Shown here in pieces: positions 48,879 through 58,535 of a DNA stretch of 64,000 bases. The notes beneath the pieces are model-generated. The model made no database searches. It saw nothing but the letters and a program-made list of their open reading frames with translations, and was not told the DNA's origin. Origin of the DNA: Chenopodium formosanum (lineage: Eukaryota > Streptophyta > Magnoliopsida > Caryophyllales > Amaranthaceae); assembly GCA_024500155.1 (NCBI GenBank), contig CM044863.1, forward strand, positions 7,371,501-7,435,500, read 5' to 3'. The position numbers were made by a program, and so were the translations under genes. How positions within the stretch are numbered: the first letter of the stretch is position 1; every line of letters begins with the position of its first letter.

Positions 48879-48883
48879 TTGAT

Positions 48884-49288
48884 ATTATGTTTTTCCACTG
48901 TCTACTGCCTCCGTGTATTAGTCAAATTATTACTTAATGCAGCTGTTTTAATTTGAGGTCGAAAATGCTTTAACACTCAAGGCTTTGGTCAACTAGACAT
49001 TTATTGGATGATTCTGAACTTACAACATGAAAATAGCTAATATGAATGATCTGTACTAGAGTTAGTATAATGTGTCAATTTGCGGCATATTGTTATCTTA
49101 GATTATCATGGTTTGCTAATTTGCTTTATCGTACGTCCCAGAGATTCAACACACTAGTTAGCAAATGGTAACCCTATATAGGTTGTACATTACCTAAGTC
49201 TATGCGGACAGAGACCTTTATGTTTATGGCATCATTGGCATAGTTGGGGTCGATCCTTGTTCGTTCCAATCATCTGCAAGTATAATGG
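48884..49288. other. Intergenic stretch
   Basis: Nothing recognised. Confidence 0.45.
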
Positions 49289-49916
49289 CCGTGTTTGGTG
49301 AAAAACTAAAGCTGATTGTGTTAGCTAATTTTGACTCGCTAGTTGTATTAACTGATTTGACTAGCTTATTTAATTAGTTGATTGTATAAAAGTGTTTGGT
49401 AAGTAGCTTATTGCTTAAAGTTATTTAAGTATGTGAAATGACTAATAAGCTAAGTGTTTTTTTTTTAATGCAAATGAGGCCCAAGCCCATTCAGAACTAC
49501 GAAACGAAACGAGGTCTAGCTATCCTTGAAATTTCCTCCCTAAGAGCATTACTTATTTCGATAGGTAGAACCTCAAAATAATTTACACTCTCAGATTGGT
49601 TAACACCTAAGTTAGCTAGAACATCAGCAACCCTATTCCCCTCCCTATAACAATGAACAACATGAAAGAAACTACCAAAATGATTGATTAAAGAACGACA
49701 CTCCCTAAGCTGCTAAGCATATGCACGCATTCCCCTCCTTGAAGACTAATATGCTAATTGTGAGCTAGGGTAGGTATTTGTAGTTGGATTTTAATTTAAA
49801 TGGGAGTATAAATGTCATTTCACCTTAAGATATTGAGTAAGATAATTGAAAAAGCTTCTAAAAAGAGCTTATTTATTGGAATAAGATTTTTAAATAAACT
49901 TCACACCAAATACCTT
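49289..49916. mobile_element. hAT-like MITE carrying a LINE fragment
   Basis: GTGTTTGGTGAAAAACTAAA at the left and AACTTCACACCAAATAC at the right are inverted. It is split at 49457 by a retroposed LINE piece. Confidence 0.55.
49457..49743 (-). mobile_element. 5'-truncated LINE fragment (RNase H end)
   Basis: Read on the minus strand it encodes FHVVHCYREGNRVADVLANL, the conserved end of the plant LINE RNase H domain, and finishes in a short poly(A). The flanks GACTAATAAGCTAAGTG and GACTAATATGCTAATTGTG form a slightly eroded target duplication of about 17 bp. It inserted into the MITE and is therefore younger than it. Confidence 0.8.
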
Positions 49917-50624
49917 GAATTAGCAATAATCAATAAGCTAATATTTGTCAAATAATCTAATGTTTCTTTGTTAATGTACTCTAACTATACCTTGGTTTTG
50001 TACCTGATATGATTACAACACCATAGATTTCATGGGATTCCAAAGGAGTTTTAAATGTTTCAACCCCCATTCTGATGAAATTATAAATATAGAGATTATA
50101 TAGAGAGAAGCGAAAGAATATTAAAAGTTGTATTCAATCCAATTAAAACTAACTACAATAAAAAGACCTTATATAGGCATAAAAAACAAAGGTATAGCTT
50201 TCTTCAAAAAAATAAAAAACCAAGGTATAGCTAAGAATGCATAATCCCATACACAACTAAGTAATCCACTAACTCCATTTAACTCAATAGTCCATATATT
50301 CAGCAAAATACTTAGAAACCTAACAAAACATGCATGTTCCTATCCAAATATATAGGAATTACTTTGAATCACTTAGTCAACACTTTCCCCTTACAAATAG
50401 AATGCAGGTTGTTAACAGTTGAATATCAACGCCAATAATTCCTCCATAAATCCATAAATGTTGTTAGTTCTTATCAAAATAAGTTAAAGTATCCCAAAAC
50501 ATGCTTTCTCTAATGTTATTGGTTTACTGCTCAATGCTTCTTATGTTTTTCGTTTTGGTTTCTTCAGTCTTTTGAACATATTTATGTTCTCTGATCTTGT
50601 TGATCCTTAAAGCAAGCAAAGATC
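49917..50624. other. Intergenic stretch upstream of the SWEET gene
   Basis: No clear promoter element was identified. It would contain the former SWEET promoter. Confidence 0.4.
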
Positions 50625-50738
50625 ATGAATTCAGATGATATGCGTACAATTCTTGGAGTTATTAGTATGATCTTCTCTTCCATATCTTCTAAATTTAATA
50701 TTTGGTGTCACTAAAATAGCAACGGAACATAAATAATA

Positions 50739-50829
50739 CTCCCTCCGCTCCTAAATTACATTCCTACTTCTCTCTATTATGTGAGAATAAATGCTAGAAG
50801 TAGGAATGTAATTTAGGGATGGATGGAGT
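50739..50829. mobile_element. Stowaway MITE in SWEET intron 1
   Basis: ACTCCCTCCGCTCCTAAATT at the left is inverted at the right (AATTTAGGGATGGATGGAGT). About 91 bases, nearly all stem. It lies wholly inside the first intron. Confidence 0.85.
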
Positions 50830-51264
50830 AAAAAAAATGTATTTGGTTGTTTTTAGGTCAAAATATTGCTACATAATTGCAAGTACTTCTCGGATCGGAA
50901 AAATAGATAATCTGCTAAACTTGTACTAATTCACTTTCTTCATAACTTTTACTTTTGCAGGCAATGTCACTTCTTTTCTCGTGTTCATCTCGCCGTTGTA
51001 TGTCTTTTATTTTTTTCATTTACTATCTTGCTTGTTTTTTTAAGATGTAACCAACTATTCTTATATTTTTTTTCAGGCCTAGAATTCGGGAAACTTGGAA
51101 GCATAAAGATCTGATCATATATGAGTATCACATTCTTGCTTTTAGTGTAATCTGGTGTATCATGTGGGTGCTCTACTCGATGCCATTTGTGCACCCAAAC
51201 AGCATTCTCGTTACCACCAGTAATTGTGTTGGGGCGTTTATATGTATAATCTACCATATCATGT

Positions 51265-51395
51265 TGTCACGAAATAATTTTCCGTAGTTTCAATAGAGAA
51301 TGGGAAACGTATTTATACAATCCTAACAAGAGATTAGGGCTCATGAGATAGGCCCGTTAGCTATACAATATACACAATAAATATAGGCCTTAATA
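51265..51395 (-). repeat. Copia 3' LTR
   Basis: TGTCACGAAATAATTTTCCG ... GGCCTTAATA on the plus strand. It directly abuts SWEET exon 3 sequence and the CATGT duplication. Confidence 0.92.
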
Positions 51396-51402
51396 CCCCC
51401 CT

Positions 51403-51906
51403 TCAAGTTGGAGCATGCAAATCAGAAATGCCCAACTTGCCAAGTATATACAAGAATTGGTTTTTACTTAAAGCCTTGGTGAATATATCTGCTAGTTGAT
51501 CAGTTGTCTTCACATAAGATGGACTAATAACACCTTCCTGAATCGCATCGCGGACATAATGACAATCAACCTCAATGTGTTTAGTACGCTCGTGGAAGAC
51601 CGGATTCTGCGCAATATACAATGCAGACTGACCATCACAAAACAAACTCATTGCACGGGGATGCGAGACTCCCAAACTCAAAAGTAGAGCCTTCAACCAT
51701 TTCAACTCATCAGTGATTTTAGACATCGAACGGTACTCTGCCTCTGCAGAAGATTTAGCCATAGTGTTATGCTTTTTAGTCTTCCAAGAAATAGGAGAAC
51801 CACCAAGAAACACCAACCAACCAGAAACAGATCGCCTCGTCAAAGGACAACTAGCCCAATCCGAGTCACACCAACCTATAATATGTAAATCACAATCCGA
51901 GTTCAA
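51403..51906 (-). pseudogene. Copia RNase H domain
   Basis: A 167-codon frame with the copia RNase H signature: IIGWCDSDWASCPLTRRSVS, ISWKTKKHNTMAKSSAEAEY, LFCDGQSALYIAQNPVFHER and HIEVDCHYVRD. It removes RNA from the RNA:DNA hybrid. Upstream, stops (52160-51906) separate it from the reverse transcriptase. Confidence 0.9.
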
Positions 51907-52157
51907 AAGGATTCCCTAACCGGGACATCCTTTCAAGTAACGTATCGTACGAAGGGCAGCCTCCCAATGATCCTGTCGCGGTTGTTGCATAAATTGAGAT
52001 AAGATATGCACCGCATAAGCCAAATTAGGTCTAGTAAAAGACAAATAAATCAAACGATCCACAAGCTGCCGATACATTTCAGGATCAGAAAGAAGAGGTG
52101 ACTCTGATTTAGCCAGAGTATGATTCTACTCAATAAGAGTACCTGCCGGACGTGCCC

Positions 52158-53819
52158 CTAACAAACAGACTTTGTAATAATATCAAGTGTATACTTCCGT
52201 TGCCATAAAAATATGCCTTTTGGACTCCGTGCAACCTCAATGCCAAGAAAGTACTTCAACACACCCAAATTTTTCATATGAAAACAGTCACTCAAATATG
52301 ATTTGAATGTTATAATTGTAGAAGAATCATTATCAGATATTATTAAGTCATCAACATACACCAGAACCCTAAGTTGAATAGACCTAGTTTGCAGAGTAAA
52401 GAGAGAATAATTAGAGTAAGATTGCAAAAATCCGTACCTTTTCAGAGATGTGGACAATTTAGAAAACCAACAACGAGGTGCTTGGAGAAGACCATACAAC
52501 GACTTTCGAAGACGACACACCATAACAAGTTGAGTGCCATGAAACCTAGAGGGAGGTTTCATATAAACCTCTTCATCAAGATCACCGTGAAGGAATGCAT
52601 TGTGGACATCCATCTGATGCAATTCCCAATTCTTTGCAGCAGCAACAACAAGAAAAGTACGAACAGTTACCTTTTTAGCAACGGGAGCAAAAGTCTCGTT
52701 ATAATCAATACCCTCAACCTGATGATTACCAAATATAATAAGACGAGCCTTCAATCGCTCAAGTGTGCCGTCGGAATTAAGCTTGACCTTATAAACCCAT
52801 CTACAACCAAGAGCTTTCTTACCCGGAGGTAATTTTTCCATCACCCATGTTCCATTGTTTTCCAATGCATCAATTTCTTTTTGCATCGCCTCTCTCCAAC
52901 CTACATCTTGCATTGCCTCCTTGAAGTTGCGGGGCTCAACTGCCGTATCTATAGCTGCAATAAATACACGGTGCCGCATAGAAAATTTATCATAATTCAC
53001 AAAATGTGCTAAAGGATAAGGAGTACCTGAGGAGCTCGGTGAAGTCGGTGAACTAGGAGGAATAGATGGACTCGAGAGAGATATAGTATGTGCAACGTAA
53101 CCACGATGCCACCCTGGAGGATGCTGTGGCCTTTGACCACGACCCATGTCAATAGTAGAAGAAGAAGAAGAAGAACTCGAGGAAGCATGAGTGCTGTTGG
53201 CAGCAGGCACCACGGGCTGGCCGTGGCTGGCAGAAGTTGCCACGGGCTGGCCGTTGTCTAGCCTGCCAGCAGCAGCAGCAGTAGCAGATGGCGAGGCAGC
53301 AGCAGTAGCAGATGCGGCAGCAGGGCTGCTGGGGTCGTGGACCGGATCAGGGTCAAGGGAGCCCTCCCCAACCTCTAACACATGCTCTAGGTCGTCCAAA
53401 AAAGCATGATCAACACCAACATTTTCTTGTGACATACCCTTGGTTCCCACATTAGCATTAATTGAGTCACTAGTAGGCACAAAGGGAAATTCATTTTCAT
53501 AGAACTTGGCATCACGTGAGACAAAGATTTCATCAGTTTCAAAATCATACAACTTCCAACCCTTCTTGCCATTAGGATAACCCATAAACACACATTTTCT
53601 ACTCCTAGGAGCACATTTGTCACCCTTAGCTTTTTGGTTATGAGCAAAGCAAAGACACCCAAAAACACGCAATGCAACAAAATTAGGTTGTTTGCCAAAA
53701 AGCATTTCATATGGAGTTTTCTTATCAAGTAAACGAGAAGGAGTGCGATTAATAACAGAAACCGCCCCAAGAACACACTCTCCCCACAAATCAAGTGGCA
53801 AATTGCCTTGAAACATCAA
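52158..53819 (-). pseudogene. Copia integrase C-terminus and reverse transcriptase
   Basis: A 553-codon frame. First comes the integrase tail (NRTPSRLLDKKTPYEMLFGK, VFGCLCFAHN, FMGYPNGKKGWKLYD), then a Ser/Ala-rich spacer, then the RVT_2-type polymerase (WREAMQKEIDALENNGTWV, LHQMDVHNAFLHGDLDEEVY, SLYGLLQAPRCW and the YVDD box in LVYVDDLII). It is broken off from both neighbours by stops or frameshifts. Confidence 0.92.
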
Positions 53820-53857
53820 TGCTCTATTGACATTTAATATATGTTAGTGTTTACGCT

Positions 53858-54334
53858 CTACCCGACCATTTTGTTGAGGGGTACCGACATAAGAGGTTTG
53901 AAAGAGAATGCCATGTTCATCAAAATAGGGAAGCATGTGTTTGAATTCGGTTCCATTATCATTCGTACACACTTAACAGTAACATCAAATTGATTTTTAA
54001 CCATAGCAAAGAAAGAACGGAAAGAAGAATAAACTTCAGTTTTATCATTTAGCAAATAAACCCAAACACTTCTTGAAAAATCATCCACTATAGTTAAAAA
54101 ATAATGAGCACCACAAGTAGAAGCCATCTTATACGGTCCCCACAAATCACAATGTATCAGTTTAAGAATGCGGCTAGCATGACTATCACTATCACCAAAA
54201 CTTTCTCGGGTTTGTTTAGCTAGGGGACAAATTTCACATGCTTTATGTAAACACTTAGTACCAATACTACCTCGAATAGCAGGAAGTAATTTGACAATTT
54301 TCTCCGACAGGTTCCCCAAACGACGATGCCACAA
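53858..54334 (-). pseudogene. Copia GAG-pre-integrase and integrase core, broken
   Basis: WHRRLGNLSE with CEICPLAKQ is the HHCC zinc-binding region. HCDLWGPYK and YFLTIVDDFSRSVWVYLL are the start of the DDE core. The frame shifts near 53960, and a stop follows close to the join with the next frame. Nothing recognisable as protease or gag lies upstream: within about 60 bases the sequence turns into AT-rich repeats and a foreign LTR. Confidence 0.9.
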
Positions 54335-54379
54335 CTCAAATGTAGATATCTCCAGACCCGTGATTGCACATACTTTTGG

Positions 54380-54497
54380 AATACGTCGGAAATAATATAA
54401 AAATAAGAAATTTAGGGATTAGAATTTAGAATTTAGGGATTAGAATTTAGAAATTTGGGGTTTAGAATTTAGAATTTTAGGGATTAGAATTTGATTA
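54380..54497. repeat. Degenerate TTTAGGGATTAGAA repeats
   Basis: Units such as GGGATTAGAATTTAGAATTT are repeated between the pol remnant and the inner primer site, in the place where gag should be. Confidence 0.7.
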
Positions 54498-54509
54498 GCT
54501 CCGATACCA

Positions 54510-54718
54510 TGTCAACTGTCCACTTTATATGACCTAGGAGGTTCCACCTCAAAACCATATGGTAATGAGGGGAGTAGCCCCTTAGCCTTATAAAGTGGAC
54601 ACGAGTTTCTCTTTTGTTCAATGTGGGATACACATCCCAATATTTCTCTTCACTTTTATACTCTTTCAATGTGGGACAACACTTTCACTCACATGTGGGT
54701 TTTCTCATGGGCTTAACA
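54510..54718 (-). repeat. Second, unrelated copia-type LTR inside the element
   Basis: 209 bases from TGTCAACTGTCCACTTTATA to CATGGGCTTAACA with TG...CA ends. On the minus strand it has a TATA box (GTATAAAAGTG) and is followed immediately by its own primer site TGGTATCGGAGC (54498-54509). No 5-bp duplication flanks it (TACCA versus CTTCC), so it is not a simple solo-LTR insertion. Confidence 0.75.
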
Positions 54719-54790
54719 CTTCCCCTCACATGTGAGTTGTCCATAATACTTGCCCAGATCACAACACAACCCAACCTGGCTCTGATACCA

Positions 54791-54921
54791 TGTCACGAAA
54801 TAATTTTCCGTAGTTTCATTAGAGTATGGGAAGCGTATTTATACAATCCTAACAAGAGATTAGGACTCATGAGATAGGCCCGTTAGCTATACAATATACA
54901 AAATAAATATAGGCCCTAATA
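54791..54921 (-). repeat. Copia 5' LTR
   Basis: The same LTR with six substitutions. On its inner side (plus-strand left) lies the primer-binding site GGCTCTGATACCA at 54778-54790. Confidence 0.92.
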
Positions 54922-55225
54922 CATGTTCTTTCTAATCTTCAAGACGACAAGGGTAAGATGAAGAGAACCCAATCAATATTATTCATTCGATTAAGGTGCA
55001 TTGCCGATCCCAAGTTTTGCCATCAGAGGTCAATGGAGGCAGAATACATCGCGAAGTTTGTTTTTCTGGGTGGCTTAACATGGATCACACTTGAAGCATT
55101 CGATAGCCATTCTACGAGGTCTGGCTTTATTGACTTCTTTTGTGATCTCTTTGGGATCATTGGCTCTTCTTTGGATCTAGGCTCACGGTATGTATCTCAC
55201 TTATAAACTTGTTAATGTACATATA

Positions 55226-55300
55226 CTACATCCGTTAAATATTAGTTGCAACTTTGGAATATTTTATATCTTACAAAATAATGTATAAACTCCCAGAATT
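55226..55300. mobile_element. Truncated Stowaway-like arm in SWEET intron 4
   Basis: CATCCGTTAAATATTAGTTG and CAACTTTGGAATATTTTATA match the left arm of the MITE at 118. The complementary right arm is absent. Confidence 0.55.
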
Positions 55301-55754
55301 AATAGTGACATTGTCCCTTTATCTAGAATTATGAGTCAATGTAAGGAATGAATTATAAACATCCTTTTGGACAACGAACTAACAGGATAAGCTAACAATA
55401 ATGAAGCATGTAGAATCCAGAATTAGGACACATTTATGGCTACTGCTTTACTTCCTGTTTTGTTTTCTCAACGGAGTCGTAAGGAGTGCATATGCCTTGA
55501 TCAAATTTGATAGTTACATTCTGGTAAGTAATTTATTCTTAGGTTTATCAATTGGCTGATATCATATGTTGGGTGCATTTGTACGTACTACATGATTAAA
55601 TACTAATCCTTTCTCACTTTTCCATGCTCTCGGTACACAGATTGACAATGTCGTTGGCGCGGCGGTTGGTTTTATCCAGCTTCTTTTGTTCGCTGGCTAC
55701 TACAATGTAGATAGATTTAGGACCATTAAGCTTAGTCCAATAGATGATTGTTAG

Positions 55755-56470
55755 TTGTTGATTTCGTTAAAGACTTGAAGATCGATAAAGAAAGCGTGCT
55801 TTTAGAAATTTTAATTTAATTTAAGTGTACATATAACAAAAACTAACAATTTTTCTAGCTACATTGTTATTTATATTTTAACGGGAAATTCCCTGATTCT
55901 CATATTGAGAAACGAAATTTGTTTCTCAGGGGGCATTTTCGTGAATAAATCAACAAATTTTTCATTATTGTGGGCTCCACAATTCAATGAATTTGGATAA
56001 AGTTGTTGGTTTATTTACGAAAATGCCATGTGAGAAACAAATTTTGTTTCTTACTATGAGAAAGTGGGGCATCCCCTATTTTAACAGTTGCATTGTTCAA
56101 GCTGAGTTTATTTTTTAATTTAATTGTTGATTGACAAGGCAATCTTGATTTTCTTTTGTGGTTCTTATGTTTAATTTTTCTAATTTATAATATTGTAATT
56201 AGTGTCTTCTCAAATTTTATGATTGTGTTAATCGTGATATTTGCTACCGTTTGATTAGTATATCTGTTAGTATGAACTGAATAACACTTCCATGGTTTTA
56301 CAATATGTCAATAACGATGAAAACATTAGGAACAAGCAACTTGAGAAATTCCTTTAAAATGTCAGTTCATAACCAAGTTTCAACTACAAGTCTAATCGAC
56401 TAATTTCTATAGGCCGATATACCAGGCTGAAAGTAGGGTTTCCAAGGAGTGTAGGACTAAACACAACATG
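55755..56470. other. SWEET 3' region and intergenic DNA
   Basis: Contains an inverted pair, GAGAAACGAAATTTGTTTCTC (one base over 20 long with its flank, near 55908) and GAGAAACAAATTTTGTTTC (near 56031), flanking about 110 bases; it may be a small MITE. No gene. Confidence 0.35.
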
Positions 56471-56475
56471 ATAAT

Positions 56476-58405
56476 TGTAGACACCAAATTGTGTCTCCCC
56501 AAAATCAAACCCAGTGATGAATGCCTTTCACGTCGAACCATTATCGAATTAGGTGAAAGTGGTTGGAAGTCAAGTGTTGCGGTTTAGTTTTAATTAAAAT
56601 TCTCTTCTCTCTGTTTTTGAAAATGACTTTTTTTATTTGAAAATAGCCAAACCAGTTTAGTTTGGTCTATAATTAAGGTCCAATAATAGTGTTGATGGAT
56701 GGGGCTCGAAAAGACCTTTCCAACGACATGTTATAAGCCCAATTCCGATGAATATTGAGGAAGTTATGGCCAAAATACTAAACTGGGCCTGATTAATTAT
56801 TTAAATACGGCCCAATGATCTAGAGGAGGGTCCAATGTTAATTATCATTCCTAAAATTATTAGAATTAATTATAGTTTCTGGAAGTTTTTGGAAGATTCT
56901 TTTTTATTCTAATATTATTAGATTTAATAATTAATTATTTTAAAATAGACTTTTATTTGGAGTAAAATATCGTTTTATTATCTTAAAAATACATATTTTA
57001 TCTTCTATACGGATTCCGTAGATCAAGTTGATTAAAGATCGGATTCCGCGTGAAGAAAATGCGCTAATACAGGTTGTCGCCAAACGACAAGTCTGTCGCC
57101 GCGCGACAGACCCTGTCGCCTCGCGACAGACCCTGTCGCCTCGCGACAGACCCTGTCGCCTCGCGACAGATATTGTCGCGTCGCGACAGAGTCGATTCCT
57201 GGCGACAACGTGTAGTTTTATTCCTTATCAAATTCTATGATTTTTCGGACTATTTTCCTATAAATAGGGTCCGAACTTCTGTTTTCATTCATCAACTATC
57301 AATTCTCATCAACTTTCATTAATTCTCTCCATCAACTCTCATCAAGAATTACTTAATTCTTATTTCTCTCTCTCTTTCTAAACCACCCTTTTTATTAAAC
57401 ACAATATTCCGCATTCACAAGACTTAGAGTCTCTTAGCCAAGTTCGAAGTTGCCTTCGCCCTAGCGTGTAGTTTTAATTCTTTAATTCTTCTTTATTATT
57501 TTCATTGAAGTTTACTAACTTGTGTATTTTGTTATTAGAAAGAGGTACGAGGCTTCAAAGTATGTAATCTTATTACTCTCTTTCAATGTAGAAAGCATGT
57601 TTAGATTTGTTTATTATTGTCTTATAATTCCTAGTATCATGTTAGGATGTTTAATATTCCTAGTATCATGTTAGGATGTTATTATTGCTTTCTAGTATCA
57701 TGTTTAGGATGTCTTTACTCTTTCTAATATCATGTTAGTACCATGTTAGGTTTAAAGCTTTGATCTTTATTGTTTAGTGACGTGCTAGGATTGGTTATTA
57801 ATTTTGTTAGTATCATGCCTAGGATCTTGCTATTATTATCAAGCTTTATTATGCCTTATCATGCTATTATCATCATTATTGTTATTGCTTTATTATGTTG
57901 CTTGATATATTTATTGTTATTGCTTGATCACGCCTTTTATGCTTGTTAAAGGGAATTTGTACTTGAAATCACGCTTAATAAGATAATTATTAATTTGGTT
58001 TAGGCTAATGTGATTTTAATTCAAGTGATCGCCAATAATAGTTTTGTTTGTGCATTAATATTCAACCAAAATAGATAAACAGGGTAGGTTCAATATAATG
58101 TTTGTATGTTATTCGAAAAGCGCACATGAATACGAGCAAAACAAAGTAGAGGCCTATTTTATAGGGCGGGTCCTTTCTTTTGTAGATTGGATTTGTACCC
58201 TCATCCCCGGACCCTGTTTGGTTCAAGACCTTATGGAGTAGTTGATGGTCCTTTTGGATTGTCTTTTGGGTTTACAAGTTCCTAAAACTTGTTGGCGACT
58301 CTTTTTGCTCTTTTTCTTTCCCTTTGGAATGCCACCGTACTTTAGTGTATGATCACAGTGGGGTTCAAGTTTGGGGTTATCATAATGCTTGAAATATTCC
58401 CTACA
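56476..58405 (+). mobile_element. Solo LTR A of a large-LTR family (probably gypsy-type)
   Basis: 1,930 bases from TGTAGACACC to TTCCCTACA, flanked by the perfect duplication ATAAT (56471-56475 and 58406-58410). It has no coding region. Solo LTRs arise by recombination between the two LTRs of a full element. The same sequence occurs inverted at 58536-60374. Assignment to gypsy is from LTR length only. Confidence 0.85.
57074..57193. repeat. Six tandem 20-bp GC-rich palindromic units in LTR A
   Basis: The core unit is CTGTCGCCTCGCGACAGACC. Each unit contains CTGTCGC-nnn-GCGACAG, a 7-base stem with a 3-base loop. Units 3 to 5 are identical; units 1, 2 and 6 vary but mostly keep the stem. GC content contrasts sharply with the AT-rich surroundings. 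Confidence 0.9.
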
Positions 58406-58535
58406 ATAATATTTGTGTGATAAAACTCTATGGTCAAAAGAAAAAAAAAATTGGGACTATTGACCTATAGTTAATCACTGCATGCATACTTGTATTAGAT
58501 AAAATAGGTTAAACCCCGTGCAATAGATGCACGCT

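Larger units (their letters stand above)
51265..54921 (-). mobile_element. Copia retrotransposon, deleted, inserted in SWEET exon 3
   Basis: Two 131-bp LTRs (51265-51395 and 54791-54921, six differences) and the perfect duplication CATGT (51260-51264 and 54922-54926) define a 3,657-bp minus-strand insertion. TGGTATCAGAGCC follows the 5' LTR, matching the initiator tRNA-Met primer site. A purine tract (GAAGGGGGG) precedes the 3' LTR. Pol fragments follow in copia order: integrase, reverse transcriptase, RNase H. Gag and protease are absent. The LTR begins TATTA rather than TG on the coding strand. A second, different LTR lies inside the 5' end. Confidence 0.92.
50625..55754 (+). pseudogene. 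SWEET-family sugar transporter, split by a copia insertion in exon 3
   Basis: Six exons are legible: 50625-50664, 50961-50997, 51077-51264 continuing at 54927-54952, 55027-55187, 55421-55523 and 55641-55754. Leaving out the element and one CATGT copy, they stay in frame for 222 codons with GT-AG borders; the 37-base second exon is a SWEET trademark. Recognisable segments are MNSDDMRTILGVI, NVTSFLVFISPL, WVLYSMPFVHPNSILVT, FLNGVVRSAYALIKFDSYIL and VGAAVGFIQLLLFAGYY. SWEETs are seven-helix sugar uniporters. The Asn of the pocket (TTSN, IDN) remain, but prolines expected in helices 2, 5 and 6 and the Trp after NGVV (now Arg) are missing; exon 5 is about 17 bases short. The protein was probably decaying before the 3.66-kb insertion ended the frame. 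Confidence 0.85.

Noticed and set aside
52374..53409. Plus-strand frames inside the copia pol region
   Set aside because: Antisense shadows; the Ala-rich one reflects the GC-rich spacer of the polyprotein.
54510..54718. Inner LTR as a plain solo LTR
   Set aside because: No flanking 5-bp duplication, and its own primer-binding site is still attached, so a chimera or deleted nested element fits better.
54958..55206. 82-codon frame as a separate gene
   Set aside because: It is SWEET exon 4 read through the preceding short intron; splice sites and neighbouring exons explain it.
57074..57193. Palindromic 20-bp tandem units as a CRISPR array
   Set aside because: Units are contiguous with no variable spacers, in plant nuclear DNA inside an LTR.
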